Source: an uncultured Oxalobacter sp.
Lineage (GTDB): Bacteria; Pseudomonadota; Gammaproteobacteria; Burkholderiales; Burkholderiaceae_D
Length of the DNA: 64,000 nucleotides
Assembly (NCBI GenBank): GCA_934401755.1
Contig: CAKRSU010000001.1
Span: 1 to 64,000, forward strand
Reading direction: 5' to 3'
Position numbers and translations under genes: made by a program. Under the pieces are notes generated by a model that saw only the letters and a program-made list of their open reading frames with translations, made no database searches and had not been told where the DNA came from. Position 1 is the stretch's first letter. The number at the start of each line of letters is the position of its first letter. Positions 11,201-21,431 of this stretch are shown here, one piece after another.

Positions 11201-12192
11201 GGTTTTGCGCCACGTCCTGTTGCGCCTTCATCACGAATCTCACCGCCAGCTCCTGTTGCTGCGCCAGGAAATGGAGAAATTGCGGTTGGGTGATTATGCG
11301 TTTCAACCTTCATCAAAATATGGGTTAATTCTTCATTCGGCTGATAAATGCTTTCTCCAGATTGTTTCTCTGGATAAAAACGCATGATTTTTTCCCCTTG
11401 AATAATCGAAGAATTATCTTTATATGCAACAATTGTATTTTCTGGATGTTTTTCGTGAGTATTCCGGATCATGGAAAAAAGGGAGCGACTTTGGGACTTT
11501 CCATCAATCGTCCAATCTGCATTAAAAATTTTATGCCGGCAATGTTCACTATTTGCCTGAGCAAACATCATTAACTCAACATCTGTGGGATTACGATTCG
11601 CTTTAGAAAACGCATCATACAAATAATCAATTTCATCATCAGATAAAGCCAAGCCTAAACTGGAATTAGCACGAACCAACGCTATTTTTCCGCCTTGCTG
11701 AATATCAATTGATTCGAGTGGTTTAGCTTCTAATTCTTGAAAAAGTATTTCCGCTTCTTTTCTGTCTGACAAAACCATCTCTGTCATTCTGTCATACAGA
11801 TTGGAAATCATCTTAAGACGAATAACATCAGAAATAGAAGATACTTTGTTGCGCTTAATCCAATAGGAAATGCCTCTTTCAACGCGTTTTATTTCGTTAA
11901 GAGAACAGCTATGTAAAATTTCAGTTGCTTTAGATGACCAAGGTGAAATAGTCCCTCTTCGAGGAACAACAATAAATTCTTCGCCTTCTTCCTCTTGATC
12001 ATAAGGTTCCCCATAGGTCAGCAAAGTTGTCAAACAGTCAATATCTTTTTGAGAAAGACTATCCCCACCATCTATAAAATGAAGATAACGACCACTGATT
12101 GCTGTTACAGTAGGATCGATCTCTTGAATCGCTGACAACATACGTTGCGCACGAAAAACCGAAAGCGCATTAGAACCTGGCAGAATAAGCAT
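8245..12192 (-). CDS. purL: Phosphoribosylformylglycinamidine synthase, single-chain
   Basis: 1315 residues, the large fused proteobacterial form. It converts FGAR, ATP and glutamine to FGAM in purine synthesis. An N-terminal PurS-like region, two AIRS-type synthetase domains (motifs [14 protein letters not shown] and [14 protein letters not shown]) and a C-terminal glutaminase with nucleophile Cys in [11 protein letters not shown] are all intact. The glutaminase His/Glu region near PHAERVFR is also present. It is transcribed alone, bounded by its terminator and by the sensor kinase gene upstream. Confidence 0.97.
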   Translation of the reverse strand: MLILPGSNALSVFRAQRMLSAIQEIDPTVTAISGRYLHFIDGGDSLSQKDIDCLTTLLTYGEPYDQEEEGEEFIVVPRRGTISPWSSKATEILHSCSLNEIKRVERGISYWIKRNKVSSISDVIRLKMISNLYDRMTEMVLSDRKEAEILFQELEAKPLESIDIQQGGKIALVRANSSLGLALSDDEIDYLYDAFSKANRNPTDVELMMFAQANSEHCRHKIFNADWTIDGKSQSRSLFSMIRNTHEKHPENTIVAYKDNSSIIQGEKIMRFYPEKQSGESIYQPNEELTHILMKVETHNHPTAISPFPGAATGAGGEIRDEGATGRGAKPKAGLTGFTVSNLHLPGAKRDWENVSDVVSHVESQAIYGKPDRIASPLQIMIDGPIGGAAFNNEFGRPNLAGYFRTYEQNIGNQFFGYHKPIMLAGGLGAISDIHTQKQALPVDTLLIQLGGPGMRIGMGGGAASSMATGANTADLDFDSVQRGNPEMQRRAQEVINACWAMKEKNPILSIHDVGAGGLSNAFPEITHDADRGAVFDLRKVPLEETGLSPREIWSNESQERYVLAIAKEDIALFDELCKRECCPYAIVGRTTDERQLKVVDPDYNNEPVDMPMNVLLGKPPKMHRRVTHLTHDYPDIQLTGLSLEKVAQDVLLLPTVGGKSFLITIGDRTVGGMTCRDQMVGPWQVPVADCAVTLMSFEGYAGEAMAMGERTPIAVINAPASGRMAIGEALTNIAAAPIANISDIKLSANWMAACGQPGQDAALYDTVKAIGLDLCPDLGISIPVGKDSLSMKTTWKDGEKDKEVISPVSLIVSAFSPVKDVRFSMTPQLRVDKGKSVLVAVDLGFGKNRLGASALAQVTRQIGAVVPDVDSAENLKAFFNTIQDLNRAGLLLAYHDRSDGGFFTTLCEMAFAAHCGLSIDLDTLVDASVGRRSFDMERVLAVLFNEELGAVLQVKEEDFIQVKARFNAVGLGDAVHCLGTIVSGADIEFRLRGKSIYKQSRIELHRLWSETSWRIARLRDNPVCADMEYDRILDESDRGIAPVVPFDMNENIAAPYINKGVKPRVAILREQGSNSHVETAYVMHLAGFEAADIHMTDLMEKRMYLDDCKGLIAVGGFSYGDVLGAGEGWAKKILFNRDLKEQFENFFNRMDTFALGICNGCQMMSNLASIIPGASAWPKFVRNCSEQFEARFTMVEIPDSPSIFFSGMSGLQAPIVVSHGEGRADFSQQGDINKALVAMRYIDHNGQPTEVYPLNPNGSPDGMTAVTTEDGRFTVMMPHAERVFRTVQNSWAPDSWEEYSPWIRMFQNARKWVG

Positions 12193-12370
12193 AATAGCAT
12201 CCCGAATGGAAAAAACAACACAAATGGGCTCTCACCCCTAATCTATTATTATACCTTGCCGTCTGAGTAAAAACTAAGCGATAAAAGCTTATTCCGCGAT
12301 TTCACTAATTCTATTCATTGTCTATTCATTGAATCAACAGGAAAAATAGACTTACAGGAACGAATCACTT

Positions 12371-13774
12371 TTAAATAGTTTCAGTTTCATTGAATCGAGG
12401 GAATATAATCTGAATAATAAGACCGCCCCCCGCTCTATTTTTAAGATGCAAACGTCCCTGGCAATTTTTAGTAATTCTTGAGACAATTGCTAATCCTAAG
12501 CCTGAACCATTGGCTTGACCACGTGCATTATCCATTCGAGTAAATGGACGAAGCATTGTTTCAAAATAGGCTTCAGGAACACCTTTACCATGATCAGCAA
12601 TTTCTAAGAGCACTTCATCGCCCGATTGGACACACAAAAAATCCACTTCCGTTAATGACTTGTCTTGAGATTTTCCATAACGAATCGCATTATTCAAAAT
12701 ATTATGAATAATTCTTAGAATATCAACTTCACCAGCAAAAATCTTTAATCCATTCTCAATTTGAGCATTAATGACTAATTCCGATCGAACACGATAAGAT
12801 TCGACAATTTCCGACGCTAATGCACTAAGATCAATGGCCGTTACTTTCCTTGTCTTGGCTTCTAACTTCGCATAATCCATAAACTGCCCAACAATGGCAT
12901 TCATCTGTGAAAGATCCGCTTGCATAGCCATTTTGCTGTCTTCTGGAATAGACAACATTTCGATTTCTAACATCATTCGAGATAATGGCGTCCTAAGATC
13001 ATGTGAAATGCCCGCAAGAATTTCCGCGCGATCTGATTCAACTCGCGCTAAATCTTTAACCATCTGATTGAAATTCTGATTAACCTCTTTGATTTCTGTG
13101 ATGCCACTTTCAGGCAAAGGAGCAGGGCTTTGTCCTATCGCAATAAGTCGAGTTGCCTGAGAAAGCCTGGCTAAGGGTTGATTGAGGAATTTTGAAATAA
13201 ATCCTGCTCCAATCAGTGAAAGGACTAATACAGCGCCACTCCACCCTAACCATCTCAATACCGAAACACCGCCATAACGTCCATTATCCAATCGAAGCCA
13301 ATAGACATCATCTGCATAATCTTCTTGCAACCGAAAGCTCACCCAAAAACCAAGTTCACCATTGACCCGAGGCGAAACAACCGTTCCTGCACCTAATTTT
13401 TGCTGCAAATAAGGTGCAATACTCTGTACCATTTCATGAGCATGATCTAAAGAGTCAACTTGATCGGTCGGCTCCTTCGGGTAAATACGAATTCCTTCTT
13501 TACTCACCAAGTCATAAATTAATTCTTGCCGTGAAGAAGGTGCTGAATGAACTAAAGCCGCTCTTGTAATAGTGACAACAGATGCAATTTGCTCAGAAGC
13601 CGCTTTTGCACGATTATCTCGATCAATCCAATGGAAACTGGCAAACCAAATTCCCATGCTAACGATTAATAAAATGCCAACTAATACAAATGTTCGCAAA
13701 AAAAGCGTACTCTTCCACCAAGGAATCGCCTTCATTCGCATAACCATTTGATTTGAGAGATGCTTCTCATTCAT
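12371..13774 (-). CDS. envZ: EnvZ/RisS-type sensor histidine kinase
   Basis: 467 residues. A membrane helix near 26-46, a periplasmic sensor of about 130 residues, a second helix near 176-195, a HAMP linker, then the phosphoacceptor His258 in GISHDLRTPLSRM. The ATPase core follows: N box NNAIRYG, G1 DHGKGVP, G2 GSGLGLAIV. It should phosphorylate the regulator encoded 14 bases upstream. EnvZ-type pairs control porins and envelope stress; in Bordetella the equivalent pair is RisAS. The signal sensed is not visible from sequence. Confidence 0.9.
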   Translation of the reverse strand: MNEKHLSNQMVMRMKAIPWWKSTLFLRTFVLVGILLIVSMGIWFASFHWIDRDNRAKAASEQIASVVTITRAALVHSAPSSRQELIYDLVSKEGIRIYPKEPTDQVDSLDHAHEMVQSIAPYLQQKLGAGTVVSPRVNGELGFWVSFRLQEDYADDVYWLRLDNGRYGGVSVLRWLGWSGAVLVLSLIGAGFISKFLNQPLARLSQATRLIAIGQSPAPLPESGITEIKEVNQNFNQMVKDLARVESDRAEILAGISHDLRTPLSRMMLEIEMLSIPEDSKMAMQADLSQMNAIVGQFMDYAKLEAKTRKVTAIDLSALASEIVESYRVRSELVINAQIENGLKIFAGEVDILRIIHNILNNAIRYGKSQDKSLTEVDFLCVQSGDEVLLEIADHGKGVPEAYFETMLRPFTRMDNARGQANGSGLGLAIVSRITKNCQGRLHLKNRAGGGLIIQIIFPRFNETETI

Positions 13775-13788
13775 CTCTACACCACTTT

Positions 13789-14541
13789 TTAGTCTTTAGA
13801 AACACTGTCTGGAATAAAAACATACCCTATTCCCCAAACCGTCTGTATATACTGAGGATGAGAAGGATCGGGTTCAATTAATTTACGTAATCGAGAAATC
13901 TGAACATCAAGACTTCTATCAAAGACTTCATATTCTCTTCCCTTGGCCAATGCCATAAGCTTATCCCGTGATAATGATTGACGAGCATTACGCGCAAATG
14001 CTTTAAGAACCGCAAATTCTCCGGTTGTTAGAGAAACTTTTTCGCCATTTTTCTTAAGTGTTCTGCTTCCAAGATCCAATTCAAACTCACCAAAACAAAA
14101 CACTTGCCTATCGTCAGACGGTGCTCCTGGATTTTCATCGGGGCGTTTTCGCCGTAAAACCGCCCCGATGCGGGCTAATAACTCTCGTGGATTAAAAGGC
14201 TTGGGTAAATAATCATCAGCTCCCATCTCAAGCCCAACAATCTTATCGCTATCTTCTCCTTTTGCTGTCAACATGATAATTGGGGTTTGATCACCGCCTC
14301 CTCTTAATCGACGACAAATGGAAAGACCATCTTCTCCTGGAAGCATAAGATCTAATACAAGCATATCAAACCGTTCACGCATCCAAAAACGATTCATCGC
14401 CTTTGCATCTTCTGCTACCGTAACGGTATAACCATTTTCAGAAAGATAACGACGCAAAAGATCTCTTAAGCGAATATCATCATCGACAACCAACACTTTT
14501 GGCTGACGCTCATTTTTTTTCTGAATTTCTACCGCGCACAT
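13789..14541 (-). CDS. ompR: OmpR-type response regulator
   Basis: 250 residues. Receiver domain with acidic pocket VVDDD, phosphoacceptor Asp in MLVLDLMLPGEDG, the LTAK threonine and the PKPF lysine. A winged-helix DNA-binding domain follows, with RSLDVQISRLRKLIEPDPSHP and the C-terminal YIQTVWGIGYVF. It is first in the pair with the EnvZ-like kinase. The porin gene at 55439 is a possible target, but no OmpR site was identified there. Confidence 0.93.
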   Translation of the reverse strand: MCAVEIQKKNERQPKVLVVDDDIRLRDLLRRYLSENGYTVTVAEDAKAMNRFWMRERFDMLVLDLMLPGEDGLSICRRLRGGGDQTPIIMLTAKGEDSDKIVGLEMGADDYLPKPFNPRELLARIGAVLRRKRPDENPGAPSDDRQVFCFGEFELDLGSRTLKKNGEKVSLTTGEFAVLKAFARNARQSLSRDKLMALAKGREYEVFDRSLDVQISRLRKLIEPDPSHPQYIQTVWGIGYVFIPDSVSKD

Positions 14542-14731
14542 TTTCCCACCTAAATAAAAGAAGATAATATCGGAAAAGCTAAACTACTCCATTAAAAGCC
14601 CTAAAGAAGATTACACAAAGTTACAAAGTTTTACGGCTTTTTTCATTGATTATCGCTATATTTGAATATATTAGCTTCAAATTAATGCGATTTCTGCCAT
14701 ACTAATCCTGTTGCAAATTCACTAAAAGCTC

Positions 14732-15025
14732 ATGAGATTCACGATAAAACTGCTTTTCCTCTCAACAGCTGCTATAGCAAGTCTTGCTTTAGCAGATACA
14801 TTCAATACACCCCACACACCCCATAATAACCCGATTTCCCCTTCCTTTAATAGCGATAGATATCTATATAGTCAACAAACACGGTTTATGGCAATTAAGA
14901 CAAACTTTAAAGATCCCATAAAAAACCATAATGCCCATAAATCAAAACGCATGTCTCCGAGTGAACGACATCAACTCAGAAATCAAATTAAAGAAGCGGG
15001 ACATATGAATTTCTACCGTCAATAA
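14732..15025 (+). CDS. Small exported protein with RMSPSERHQLR motif
   Basis: 97 residues. The N-terminus MRFTIKLLFLSTAAIASLALA reads as a Sec signal peptide cut before DTFNTP, leaving a mature basic protein of about 76 residues. The C-terminal motif RMSPSERHQLRNQIKEAGHMNFYR resembles a motif (MSPEERxxLRxQIxxAGxxxY) seen in small exported proteins of Burkholderiales. The gene is divergent from ompR. Function is unknown; an envelope role fits the signal peptide and location but is inference. Confidence 0.6.
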   Translation: MRFTIKLLFLSTAAIASLALADTFNTPHTPHNNPISPSFNSDRYLYSQQTRFMAIKTNFKDPIKNHNAHKSKRMSPSERHQLRNQIKEAGHMNFYRQ

Positions 15026-15211
15026 GAGTAGAAAATCTTGACCATTTCATTAAAACATGTCAAACTTAATAGTTTGAAAGTTTTAGCTGATATGAACTTT
15101 TAACTTTTTATTTGATATTTGGCTTAACCAGGCAAGTGATGAGCAATCAGGTTGAGAAGCAACAATAACCAATGAAGTGCTAATTGGCTACCGAAACGAT
15201 TAGAGGCAATA

Positions 15212-15475
15212 ATGAAAGAAGGCATCCATCCAGAATATCGTGAAGTCGTTTTCCAAGACGTTTCATGTGATTTCAAATTCGTTACACGTTCAACAATTCC
15301 AACTCGTGAAACTATTGAGTTTGAAGGAAAAGAATACCCTCTGGTAAAAGTTGAAGTTTCAGCTGAATCTCATCCTTTTTACACAGGTAAATATAAGATT
15401 GTTGATACAGCTGGTCGTGTTGAAAAATTCCGTCAGAAATATGGGAAAGTTGGATCCAAAATTTCTGGCAGCTAA
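15212..15475 (+). CDS. rpmE2: Ribosomal protein L31 type B
   Basis: 87 residues, with the type B features: start [16 protein letters not shown], longer than zinc-binding L31 and lacking its CxxC pairs (a single Cys at FQDVSCDF). Type B L31 often substitutes for the zinc form under zinc limitation through Zur, but no Zur box was recognised upstream. It has a GAGG ribosome site and a strong terminator, so is probably a single-gene unit. Confidence 0.93.
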   Translation: MKEGIHPEYREVVFQDVSCDFKFVTRSTIPTRETIEFEGKEYPLVKVEVSAESHPFYTGKYKIVDTAGRVEKFRQKYGKVGSKISGS

Positions 15476-15490
15476 TTTTTCTTTTCATGA

Positions 15491-15520
15491 AAAAAGAGCA
15501 GCTTCGGCTGCTTTTTTTTT
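15491..15520 (+). terminator. Rho-independent terminator of rpmE2
   Basis: Stem 15497-15502 with 15507-15512 closing a TTCG tetraloop, preceded by A5 and followed by a run of T to 15520. Confidence 0.92.
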
Positions 15521-15573
15521 CAAAAATTCCCATTTTCAGATTAAACTGTCAGCAACAATAGTCCTGATTCTTG

Positions 15574-17337
15574 ATGATGGATACACCAAATAGTCTTATT
15601 CCTTCGAAGAAACCCGTGCGTTTGTCCGCCGCTGCTGCAATATCTTTGCCACGCTGGGGAATTCTATTACTTTGCTTGATTTATATTCTGCCAGGTCTTA
15701 TTGGACGTGATCCTTGGAAAAATAATGATGCCGCTGATTTTGGCACAATGTGGACAATGGCAGAAGGTACTTTTAATGATTGGTTATGGCCCAATGTCAT
15801 GGGATTACCGACTGCAGAATCTGGTCCATTGACATTTTGGATTGGGGCAATTTGCATTAAACTTTTTGGCGGAGTGCTAGGTGCACCAATAGCCGCACGA
15901 ATCGCTACAATCCTTTTTTTCCTACTTGGCGCTTCCTCAATTTGGAAAACAGCAAATTTATTAGGACAACGTGCCGATGCACAACCTATGCATTTGGCCT
16001 TTGGTGGACAACCTGATACCACCGCCTATGGACGTATGCTCGCTGACAGTGCCCTCTTAATTTATTTAGGATCATTAGGTCTGCTGATATACAGCCATGA
16101 AACGAGTGTCAATGCCCTTTTTGTGGCACTAATTGCTTATGTGATGTACCGTTGTACCCGATATATTAATCTCCCGTCGGTTAAAAATGCGTGCATGCTA
16201 GGTGTTGTATTTGCGCTATTAGTCCTAACAAATGGATTTATTGTTCCTGTTGGCCTATATTTTTGCTTAATTGTTGGCATTTTTTTCATTCACCCACCTC
16301 GCAGGCGTCATTTTAGGAATTTAATCATCGCTTTTATTATTTCTATTTGGATAATTGCTATTTGGTGGAGTCTTTTGGAATTAATACAACCCTATGGTAG
16401 TTCCCCATATGACGAATGGATTAACTGGAATATGGGACAAATTACTTGGCCATCATTGCAAACACTTTCTATTTTCGCTAAAAAAAGCGTTTGGTTCTTT
16501 TGGCCTGCATGGCCTTTTGCTTGCTGGGCTATTTATGCTTGGCGACATCAATGGAAAACGGCCGCACATGTCATCATGCCGCTTCTGTTTACTGTCACAT
16601 TTATAATCCTTGCTCTTTTTAGTTCGTTAAATGACGATACCAATTTACTAACATTCATTCCCCCTTTATCTGTACTGGCAGCATTAGGTTTGCCAACCAT
16701 GAAACGAGGTGCGATTAACGCCATTGATTGGTTTTCCATCATGGCATTAACCTTAATCGCACTTTTTATCTGGATTGCATGGTGCGCTCGTCATACGGGT
16801 TGGCCAACAAGTATTGCAAGAAACGCTATTAAACTCGCCCCTGGATTCGTTCCTGAATTAAACATCCCGGTAACAGTCATCGCTTTTTGTACAACATTAG
16901 CTTGGTTAGCCCTTGTCTACTGGCGCATTTCACGTCGCCCTTCTGTTTTAATGCGTGCAGTGGTTCTTTCTTCGGGCGGAATTATGCATTGTTGGATCTT
17001 ATTAGCAACGCTTTGGATGCCATGGATCAACTACAATAAAAGCTATGCGGGTATTGCTCATGAAATGGCCCAACAGATGCCAGAAAAACTGAGCTGTATT
17101 TCATCGAATACAACACCAGCACAACGCGCTTCCTTTGCTTTCTTTGGTCAAGTGCGATTTGAAAAATTTGGTCATGAATCTTGTGCTTACCAGCTAATTA
17201 AAGATCGCGTTCCTAAACGACATCGTCCTAAATCGCCTAAAATGTATGACGGACGCTATCTTATTTGGGAAGGGCATCGCCCCAGTGATCGAGAAGAACG
17301 ATTCCGTTTGTACTATCTAAAAGAGCCTCAAAGATAA
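15574..17337 (+). CDS. ArnT/PMT-like membrane glycosyltransferase
   Basis: 587 residues from ATG 15574 (a TTG at 15571 and an ATG at 15577 are alternatives; no clear Shine-Dalgarno). Around a dozen hydrophobic helices. The first periplasmic loop carries RDPWKNNDAADFGTMW, resembling the acidic catalytic loop of GT83/PMT-type enzymes. These inner-membrane proteins transfer sugars such as L-Ara4N from undecaprenyl phosphate to lipid A or other glycans. Beta-proteobacteria carry a related conserved protein of unverified substrate. No arn pathway genes are nearby, so the substrate cannot be named. Downstream thpR is 32 bases away. Confidence 0.75.
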   Translation: MMDTPNSLIPSKKPVRLSAAAAISLPRWGILLLCLIYILPGLIGRDPWKNNDAADFGTMWTMAEGTFNDWLWPNVMGLPTAESGPLTFWIGAICIKLFGGVLGAPIAARIATILFFLLGASSIWKTANLLGQRADAQPMHLAFGGQPDTTAYGRMLADSALLIYLGSLGLLIYSHETSVNALFVALIAYVMYRCTRYINLPSVKNACMLGVVFALLVLTNGFIVPVGLYFCLIVGIFFIHPPRRRHFRNLIIAFIISIWIIAIWWSLLELIQPYGSSPYDEWINWNMGQITWPSLQTLSIFAKKSVWFFWPAWPFACWAIYAWRHQWKTAAHVIMPLLFTVTFIILALFSSLNDDTNLLTFIPPLSVLAALGLPTMKRGAINAIDWFSIMALTLIALFIWIAWCARHTGWPTSIARNAIKLAPGFVPELNIPVTVIAFCTTLAWLALVYWRISRRPSVLMRAVVLSSGGIMHCWILLATLWMPWINYNKSYAGIAHEMAQQMPEKLSCISSNTTPAQRASFAFFGQVRFEKFGHESCAYQLIKDRVPKRHRPKSPKMYDGRYLIWEGHRPSDREERFRLYYLKEPQR

Positions 17338-17369
17338 TCCCTACGATTTGGCTTTTTATAAAGATTAAT

Positions 17370-17915
17370 ATGGGATCAAAAGAAAATAAGCAACGTGAAT
17401 ATTGTCATACTCATCGGCTTTTTATTGCTCTCCTTCCCGATTCCTATACGGTTAATCAACTGACTCAATTACAGAAACCGATTAAAGGAAAAAAAACATC
17501 AATAGAAAATTTTCATTTGACACTGATGTTTTTAGGCAATCAACCTAAAACCAATATAGCTGCACTAAAAGCTTTTATTGACAGATTACCTTTTGAACCA
17601 TTCGATCTTAAAATCGATCAATATGGTTTTTTCTCAAAATTGAAAATCAGTTGGGCAGGTTTTCAACAAATACCCGCTTCACTTACCAAATTACATAAAA
17701 TAATCTGGAACCATCTTGTTCCAGATTATGTCAATGAAACAAAGTATTCATTTCGCCCTCATATCACACTAGCAAGAAAAGCATTACCACCCCCTTTATC
17801 GTTGGATCAACCTTTTATTTGGCATGTCAATCGCTTAGCCCTTATGGAATCTATCATCAGTGATATTCCGAGAAAACCTGCCTTTTATCGGATTCTCCAT
17901 GAAAAACGTGCATAA
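17370..17915 (+). CDS. thpR: RNA 2',3'-cyclic phosphodiesterase (2H family)
   Basis: 181 residues. The two catalytic H-x-T/S motifs of the 2H phosphoesterase fold are present as HLTL (His49) and HITLAR (His131). The family opens 2',3'-cyclic phosphate ends of RNA and was first known as a tRNA ligase. It probably shares a transcript with the glycosyltransferase and converges with tcdA. Confidence 0.88.
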   Translation: MGSKENKQREYCHTHRLFIALLPDSYTVNQLTQLQKPIKGKKTSIENFHLTLMFLGNQPKTNIAALKAFIDRLPFEPFDLKIDQYGFFSKLKISWAGFQQIPASLTKLHKIIWNHLVPDYVNETKYSFRPHITLARKALPPPLSLDQPFIWHVNRLALMESIISDIPRKPAFYRILHEKRA

Positions 17916-17979
17916 TATGGCATTATTTTTATTCTGCTAGCATCGTGATCAATAAATAAGAAAAATACTTGATGACGGA

Positions 17980-18726
17980 TTATTCTTTGGCTGCTAATTT
18001 TCTTAATACATATGATGCTGCCGCTAAACCAAATCCTGCGGTAACAGGCATTACTGTTCCAAATCCAGCAGGATTCATACCAGCAATAGATTCATTATCC
18101 TTGTTTTCTGGATATCGAATCGGTTCACGAGAATAAACAGCATCAATGCCAAATTTTGTCTTTGGATTGCGAGAAAATCCATATTGACTACGTAACCATT
18201 TTCTAACCTTTGCTAATAATGGCTCTTGATGTGTTCTAGTGAGATCACAAATTTCAATTTGAGTCGGATCGGTTTTACCGCCAGCCCCTCCAGAAACTAA
18301 TAATGGAATAGCATTTTTTTGACAAAACACAATAAGCGCCGTTTTATCAGCCACTTTATCAATGGCATCAATCACAAAATGAGGAGATCTTGAGCCAACA
18401 ATTTCAGCTAAATTATTCTGATTAATAAAAAGCGGTAACGCTTCAACCTGACATGCTGGATTAATTTGGGCAATTCGCTCTTTTAATACCAAAACTTTAG
18501 GTTTTCCAATATTAGAATCTAATGCTTGAATCTGGCGATTCATATTCGATTCTGCAACAACATCACCATCAATTAAAATCAGATGACCAACTCCACTTCT
18601 TGCTAATGATTCAACAGCCCAAGAACCCACACCTCCATTACCGATAATACATACCGTCGAACATTGAAGACGCGCTAAAACATCCTTTCCCCAGAGACGG
18701 GAAATTCCAACAAAACGATTACTCAT
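17980..18726 (-). CDS. tcdA: tRNA threonylcarbamoyladenosine dehydratase
   Basis: 248 residues of the E1-like ThiF fold. The nucleotide loop GNGGVG lies at residues 29-34, followed by an R-x-x-R-Q segment (NMNRQIQ) and the dinucleotide pocket ending near FVIDAIDKVADKTAL. The C-terminal GFGTVMPVTAGFGLAAASYVLR is typical of TcdA (CsdL). It cyclises t6A37 in tRNA to ct6A using ATP. The t6A synthesis gene tsaC is nearby at 20391, although in another unit. Confidence 0.92.
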   Translation of the reverse strand: MSNRFVGISRLWGKDVLARLQCSTVCIIGNGGVGSWAVESLARSGVGHLILIDGDVVAESNMNRQIQALDSNIGKPKVLVLKERIAQINPACQVEALPLFINQNNLAEIVGSRSPHFVIDAIDKVADKTALIVFCQKNAIPLLVSGGAGGKTDPTQIEICDLTRTHQEPLLAKVRKWLRSQYGFSRNPKTKFGIDAVYSREPIRYPENKDNESIAGMNPAGFGTVMPVTAGFGLAAASYVLRKLAAKE

Positions 18727-19080
18727 AATTAAAATCCTATTGATTATTTATACTTACCCTTATATTTTTAAATTTCAAATTATTCTTTCGATTGGCCGCA
18801 GTTTTATCAAAATATTAATGATCATTTTTTAGAAATCCTAAAATATTCCTATTCTCTAAAAACCATAAAACCCTCATGGGTCACAACGATAAGATGGCTT
18901 TTTAAAGCAAAAATCACATTTCGACGATATTCACAATACCAACAAATTTTTCAACAGTATGCTAAATAGACTTACGGTAAAAATAAATCTGTTTTACAAT
19001 CGAAATATTGAGCTAAGGGGACTCATATATATTCTTCGGATGTATAGAGTTATCCAACTAACGAATTTGAGGAGACTATT
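18727..19080. other. Divergent intergenic region between tcdA and cfa
   Basis: 354 bases, AT-rich, holding promoters for both flanking genes. No promoter motif stands out enough to place. The last bases hold the cfa ribosome site (GAGGAG near 19069). No coding frame is supported. Confidence 0.5.
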
Positions 19081-20301
19081 GTGTTCTGGCAAACGAAATT
19101 AGACAAGTGGGTTAAAGATATTCGTGAAAATAATCCCCTGCCATTACGGCTAGAATTATGGACTGGGCAATCTTATGATTTAAAGCCTGGCGTCCCCCCA
19201 AAAGTTACTGTTAGAATTCCTGAACTTGCTTCTCTCGGCTGTTTTTTAAAACCAACGCTAGATAGTCTGGGATCTGCTTATGTAGAAGGAAAAATTGAAG
19301 TTATTGGATCTCTAAAAGACGTTGTTGATCTTGCCAATCAACTCTCTGATACATTTGATTCTCCTGAATCCACCACTGCCGCAAAATTCCGGCACTATTT
19401 TGGCGGATTTCACAATCGAAAAATTGATGCTGAATCAATTGGTTATCATTATGATGTCTCCAATGAATTCTATCAGCAATGGCTTGACCCTAATATGGTT
19501 TATTCCTGTGGTTACTTTGAAAATGAAGATGATGATCTTGCCACAGCTCAAATTAAGAAAATTGACCATATCCTCACTAAAATTAAAGTTAAGCCAGGCG
19601 ATCGTCTTTTAGATATCGGCTGTGGTTGGGGCGCATTAGCTATTCGTGCCGCCGAAAAATTTGGCGCTAAAGTTGTTGGAATCACTTTATCAAAAAATCA
19701 ATATGAACTGGCTCGCCAACGTGTGAAAGAAAAAGGCCTTGAAAATCAAATTGATATTCGAATTCAAGACTACCGCGATGTTAAAGGGACTTTTGATCGC
19801 ATTACCAGTGTTGGTATGTTTGAGCATGTTGGCCTTCGCCATATGGTTGAATATTTTTCCATTATTCACAATCTACTGACTGATGACGGTCTTGCAATGA
19901 ACCATGGCATTACCAGTTGCGATGCAGGCAGTGGGGCAACACCTTTCGGAGGGGGAGAATTTATTGAAAAATATGTATTCCCAAATGGAGAATTGCCACA
20001 CATTGGTCTCGTTCTACAAAATATGCAAAAAGCAGGACTCGAAGCCCTTGATATTGAAAACTTACGTATGCATTATGCTAAAACATGTGCTATTTGGGCC
20101 GAAAATTTTGAGAAAGTAACCGATAAAATAAAACAACTAACAGACGAAAAGCGTTACCGCATTTGGCGCGTTTATCTTGCAGGTTGTTCTTATGCGTTTG
20201 AGTATGATCGCGTTGCTATCTTTCAAGTGCTTTGTACTAAAGCTGGCAAAAGATTCCCTGCTCATGGATGGAATAGGAATTACATCTATAACGGGAATTA
20301 A
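19081..20301 (+). CDS. cfa: Cyclopropane-fatty-acyl-phospholipid synthase
   Basis: 406 residues from a GTG start chosen because GAGGAG lies seven bases upstream. An N-terminal lipid-binding domain (to about 115), then the SAM-binding motif LLDIGCGWGAL at 176-186 and the family segment MVYSCGYFENEDDDL. The enzyme adds a methylene bridge to unsaturated acyl chains of membrane phospholipids, usually in stationary phase or acid stress. It is a single-gene unit with its own terminator. Confidence 0.95.
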   Translation: MFWQTKLDKWVKDIRENNPLPLRLELWTGQSYDLKPGVPPKVTVRIPELASLGCFLKPTLDSLGSAYVEGKIEVIGSLKDVVDLANQLSDTFDSPESTTAAKFRHYFGGFHNRKIDAESIGYHYDVSNEFYQQWLDPNMVYSCGYFENEDDDLATAQIKKIDHILTKIKVKPGDRLLDIGCGWGALAIRAAEKFGAKVVGITLSKNQYELARQRVKEKGLENQIDIRIQDYRDVKGTFDRITSVGMFEHVGLRHMVEYFSIIHNLLTDDGLAMNHGITSCDAGSGATPFGGGEFIEKYVFPNGELPHIGLVLQNMQKAGLEALDIENLRMHYAKTCAIWAENFEKVTDKIKQLTDEKRYRIWRVYLAGCSYAFEYDRVAIFQVLCTKAGKRFPAHGWNRNYIYNGN

Positions 20302-20331
20302 TCTTATTTTAAAAATCAAAGAACTTCCAGC

Positions 20332-20367
20332 AAAAAGGCCCGAACCGTTGAATTCGGGCTTTTTTTA
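20332..20367. terminator. Bidirectional terminator between cfa and tsaC
   Basis: Perfect 7-bp stem (20338-20344 with 20353-20359) flanked by A-run and T-run, so it can serve cfa on the plus strand and the tsaC operon on the minus strand. Confidence 0.9.
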
Positions 20368-20390
20368 AATCTTCAAATAGCATCTAATTG

Positions 20391-21431
20391 CTAATTGAGT
20401 TCAGGGAAAAGAACCGCTTTTTTCTCCTGGCTGAATTGAATAGCTCCCATGATACGATCATAAACGGCTTTCCAATACTGTAAACTAGGAACCGCTTCAA
20501 TCAAAATACAATCAACACAACTCAAATCCAACTTGCGCAATGCCGCATAAAAATGTTGTGAGAAACCTTGCGGAACATTCGGCAAACAAATAACGCTCTC
20601 GGGTGAAAAATGTTTTTTTAATTGATTCGATAAACTCTCTGTATGAACCAGAAAAGCAACTTTTATAGACAACTGTTGCATCATCGGTATACGATGTATT
20701 TCCTCGATTGACAACATAATAGCCGGCGTTACCGGCGCATAATGCTTTTCTACCGACGAAGAATGTTTTTCATGCAAAGTAATCTGATAGCGATTTAGCA
20801 CTTCAGCAATTTGCGCCGCGGTTATAACACCTGAGCGCAAAATAAAAGCGCCTTTCGTATCTAATGCCGATAAATCCAATATTGTCGATTCAATCCCCCA
20901 ATCACAAGCACCACCATCTAAGATCAAGCTAAGTTTTTCGTCAAGCCCAAATTCACTTTTAACATGCTCAGCCGTTGTAGGACTAACATGTCCTGATTTA
21001 TTCGCTGAAGGCGCCGCAATGCCTCCTTGACCACATTTAAAGGTAGCTAGTAATGCCATTGCCAATGGGTGTGAGGGACACCTCAAAGCAACAGAAGCTT
21101 TTCCTCGTGAAACTAAATCTAAAACATGACAACTTTTTTTCAAAACTAATGTTAATGGCCCAGGCCAAAAACAAGTAATGAGATCATGAACAACAGGAGG
21201 AATATCTGATGCCCAATAGGACAAATCCACATCCCGAGAAACACAAATACTGACAGGACGATCAGGCGGACGCCCTTTTAAAGCAAATAACTGCCGAACC
21301 GCAGCAGGATTTTCTGCATCCGCCCCAATGCCATAGACCGTCTCTGTTGGAAATGCGACTAACCGCCCAGATTCGAGCATCTTGGCAGCTGTAACAATCT
21401 GTTTAGAATTAAGATTAGATACTAAAGTCAT
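20391..21431 (-). CDS. tsaC: L-threonylcarbamoyladenylate synthase, two-domain Sua5 form
   Basis: 346 residues. The N-terminal YrdC domain (about 10-200) has the KGRPPDRP and [12 protein letters not shown] motifs. A linker ([11 protein letters not shown]) leads to the C-terminal Sua5 domain. It makes threonylcarbamoyl-AMP for t6A37 of tRNA. The start overlaps the purC stop by four bases (ATGA), so translation is likely coupled. It is last in the pgk-fba-purE-purC-tsaC block. Confidence 0.92.
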   Translation of the reverse strand: MTLVSNLNSKQIVTAAKMLESGRLVAFPTETVYGIGADAENPAAVRQLFALKGRPPDRPVSICVSRDVDLSYWASDIPPVVHDLITCFWPGPLTLVLKKSCHVLDLVSRGKASVALRCPSHPLAMALLATFKCGQGGIAAPSANKSGHVSPTTAEHVKSEFGLDEKLSLILDGGACDWGIESTILDLSALDTKGAFILRSGVITAAQIAEVLNRYQITLHEKHSSSVEKHYAPVTPAIMLSIEEIHRIPMMQQLSIKVAFLVHTESLSNQLKKHFSPESVICLPNVPQGFSQHFYAALRKLDLSCVDCILIEAVPSLQYWKAVYDRIMGAIQFSQEKKAVLFPELN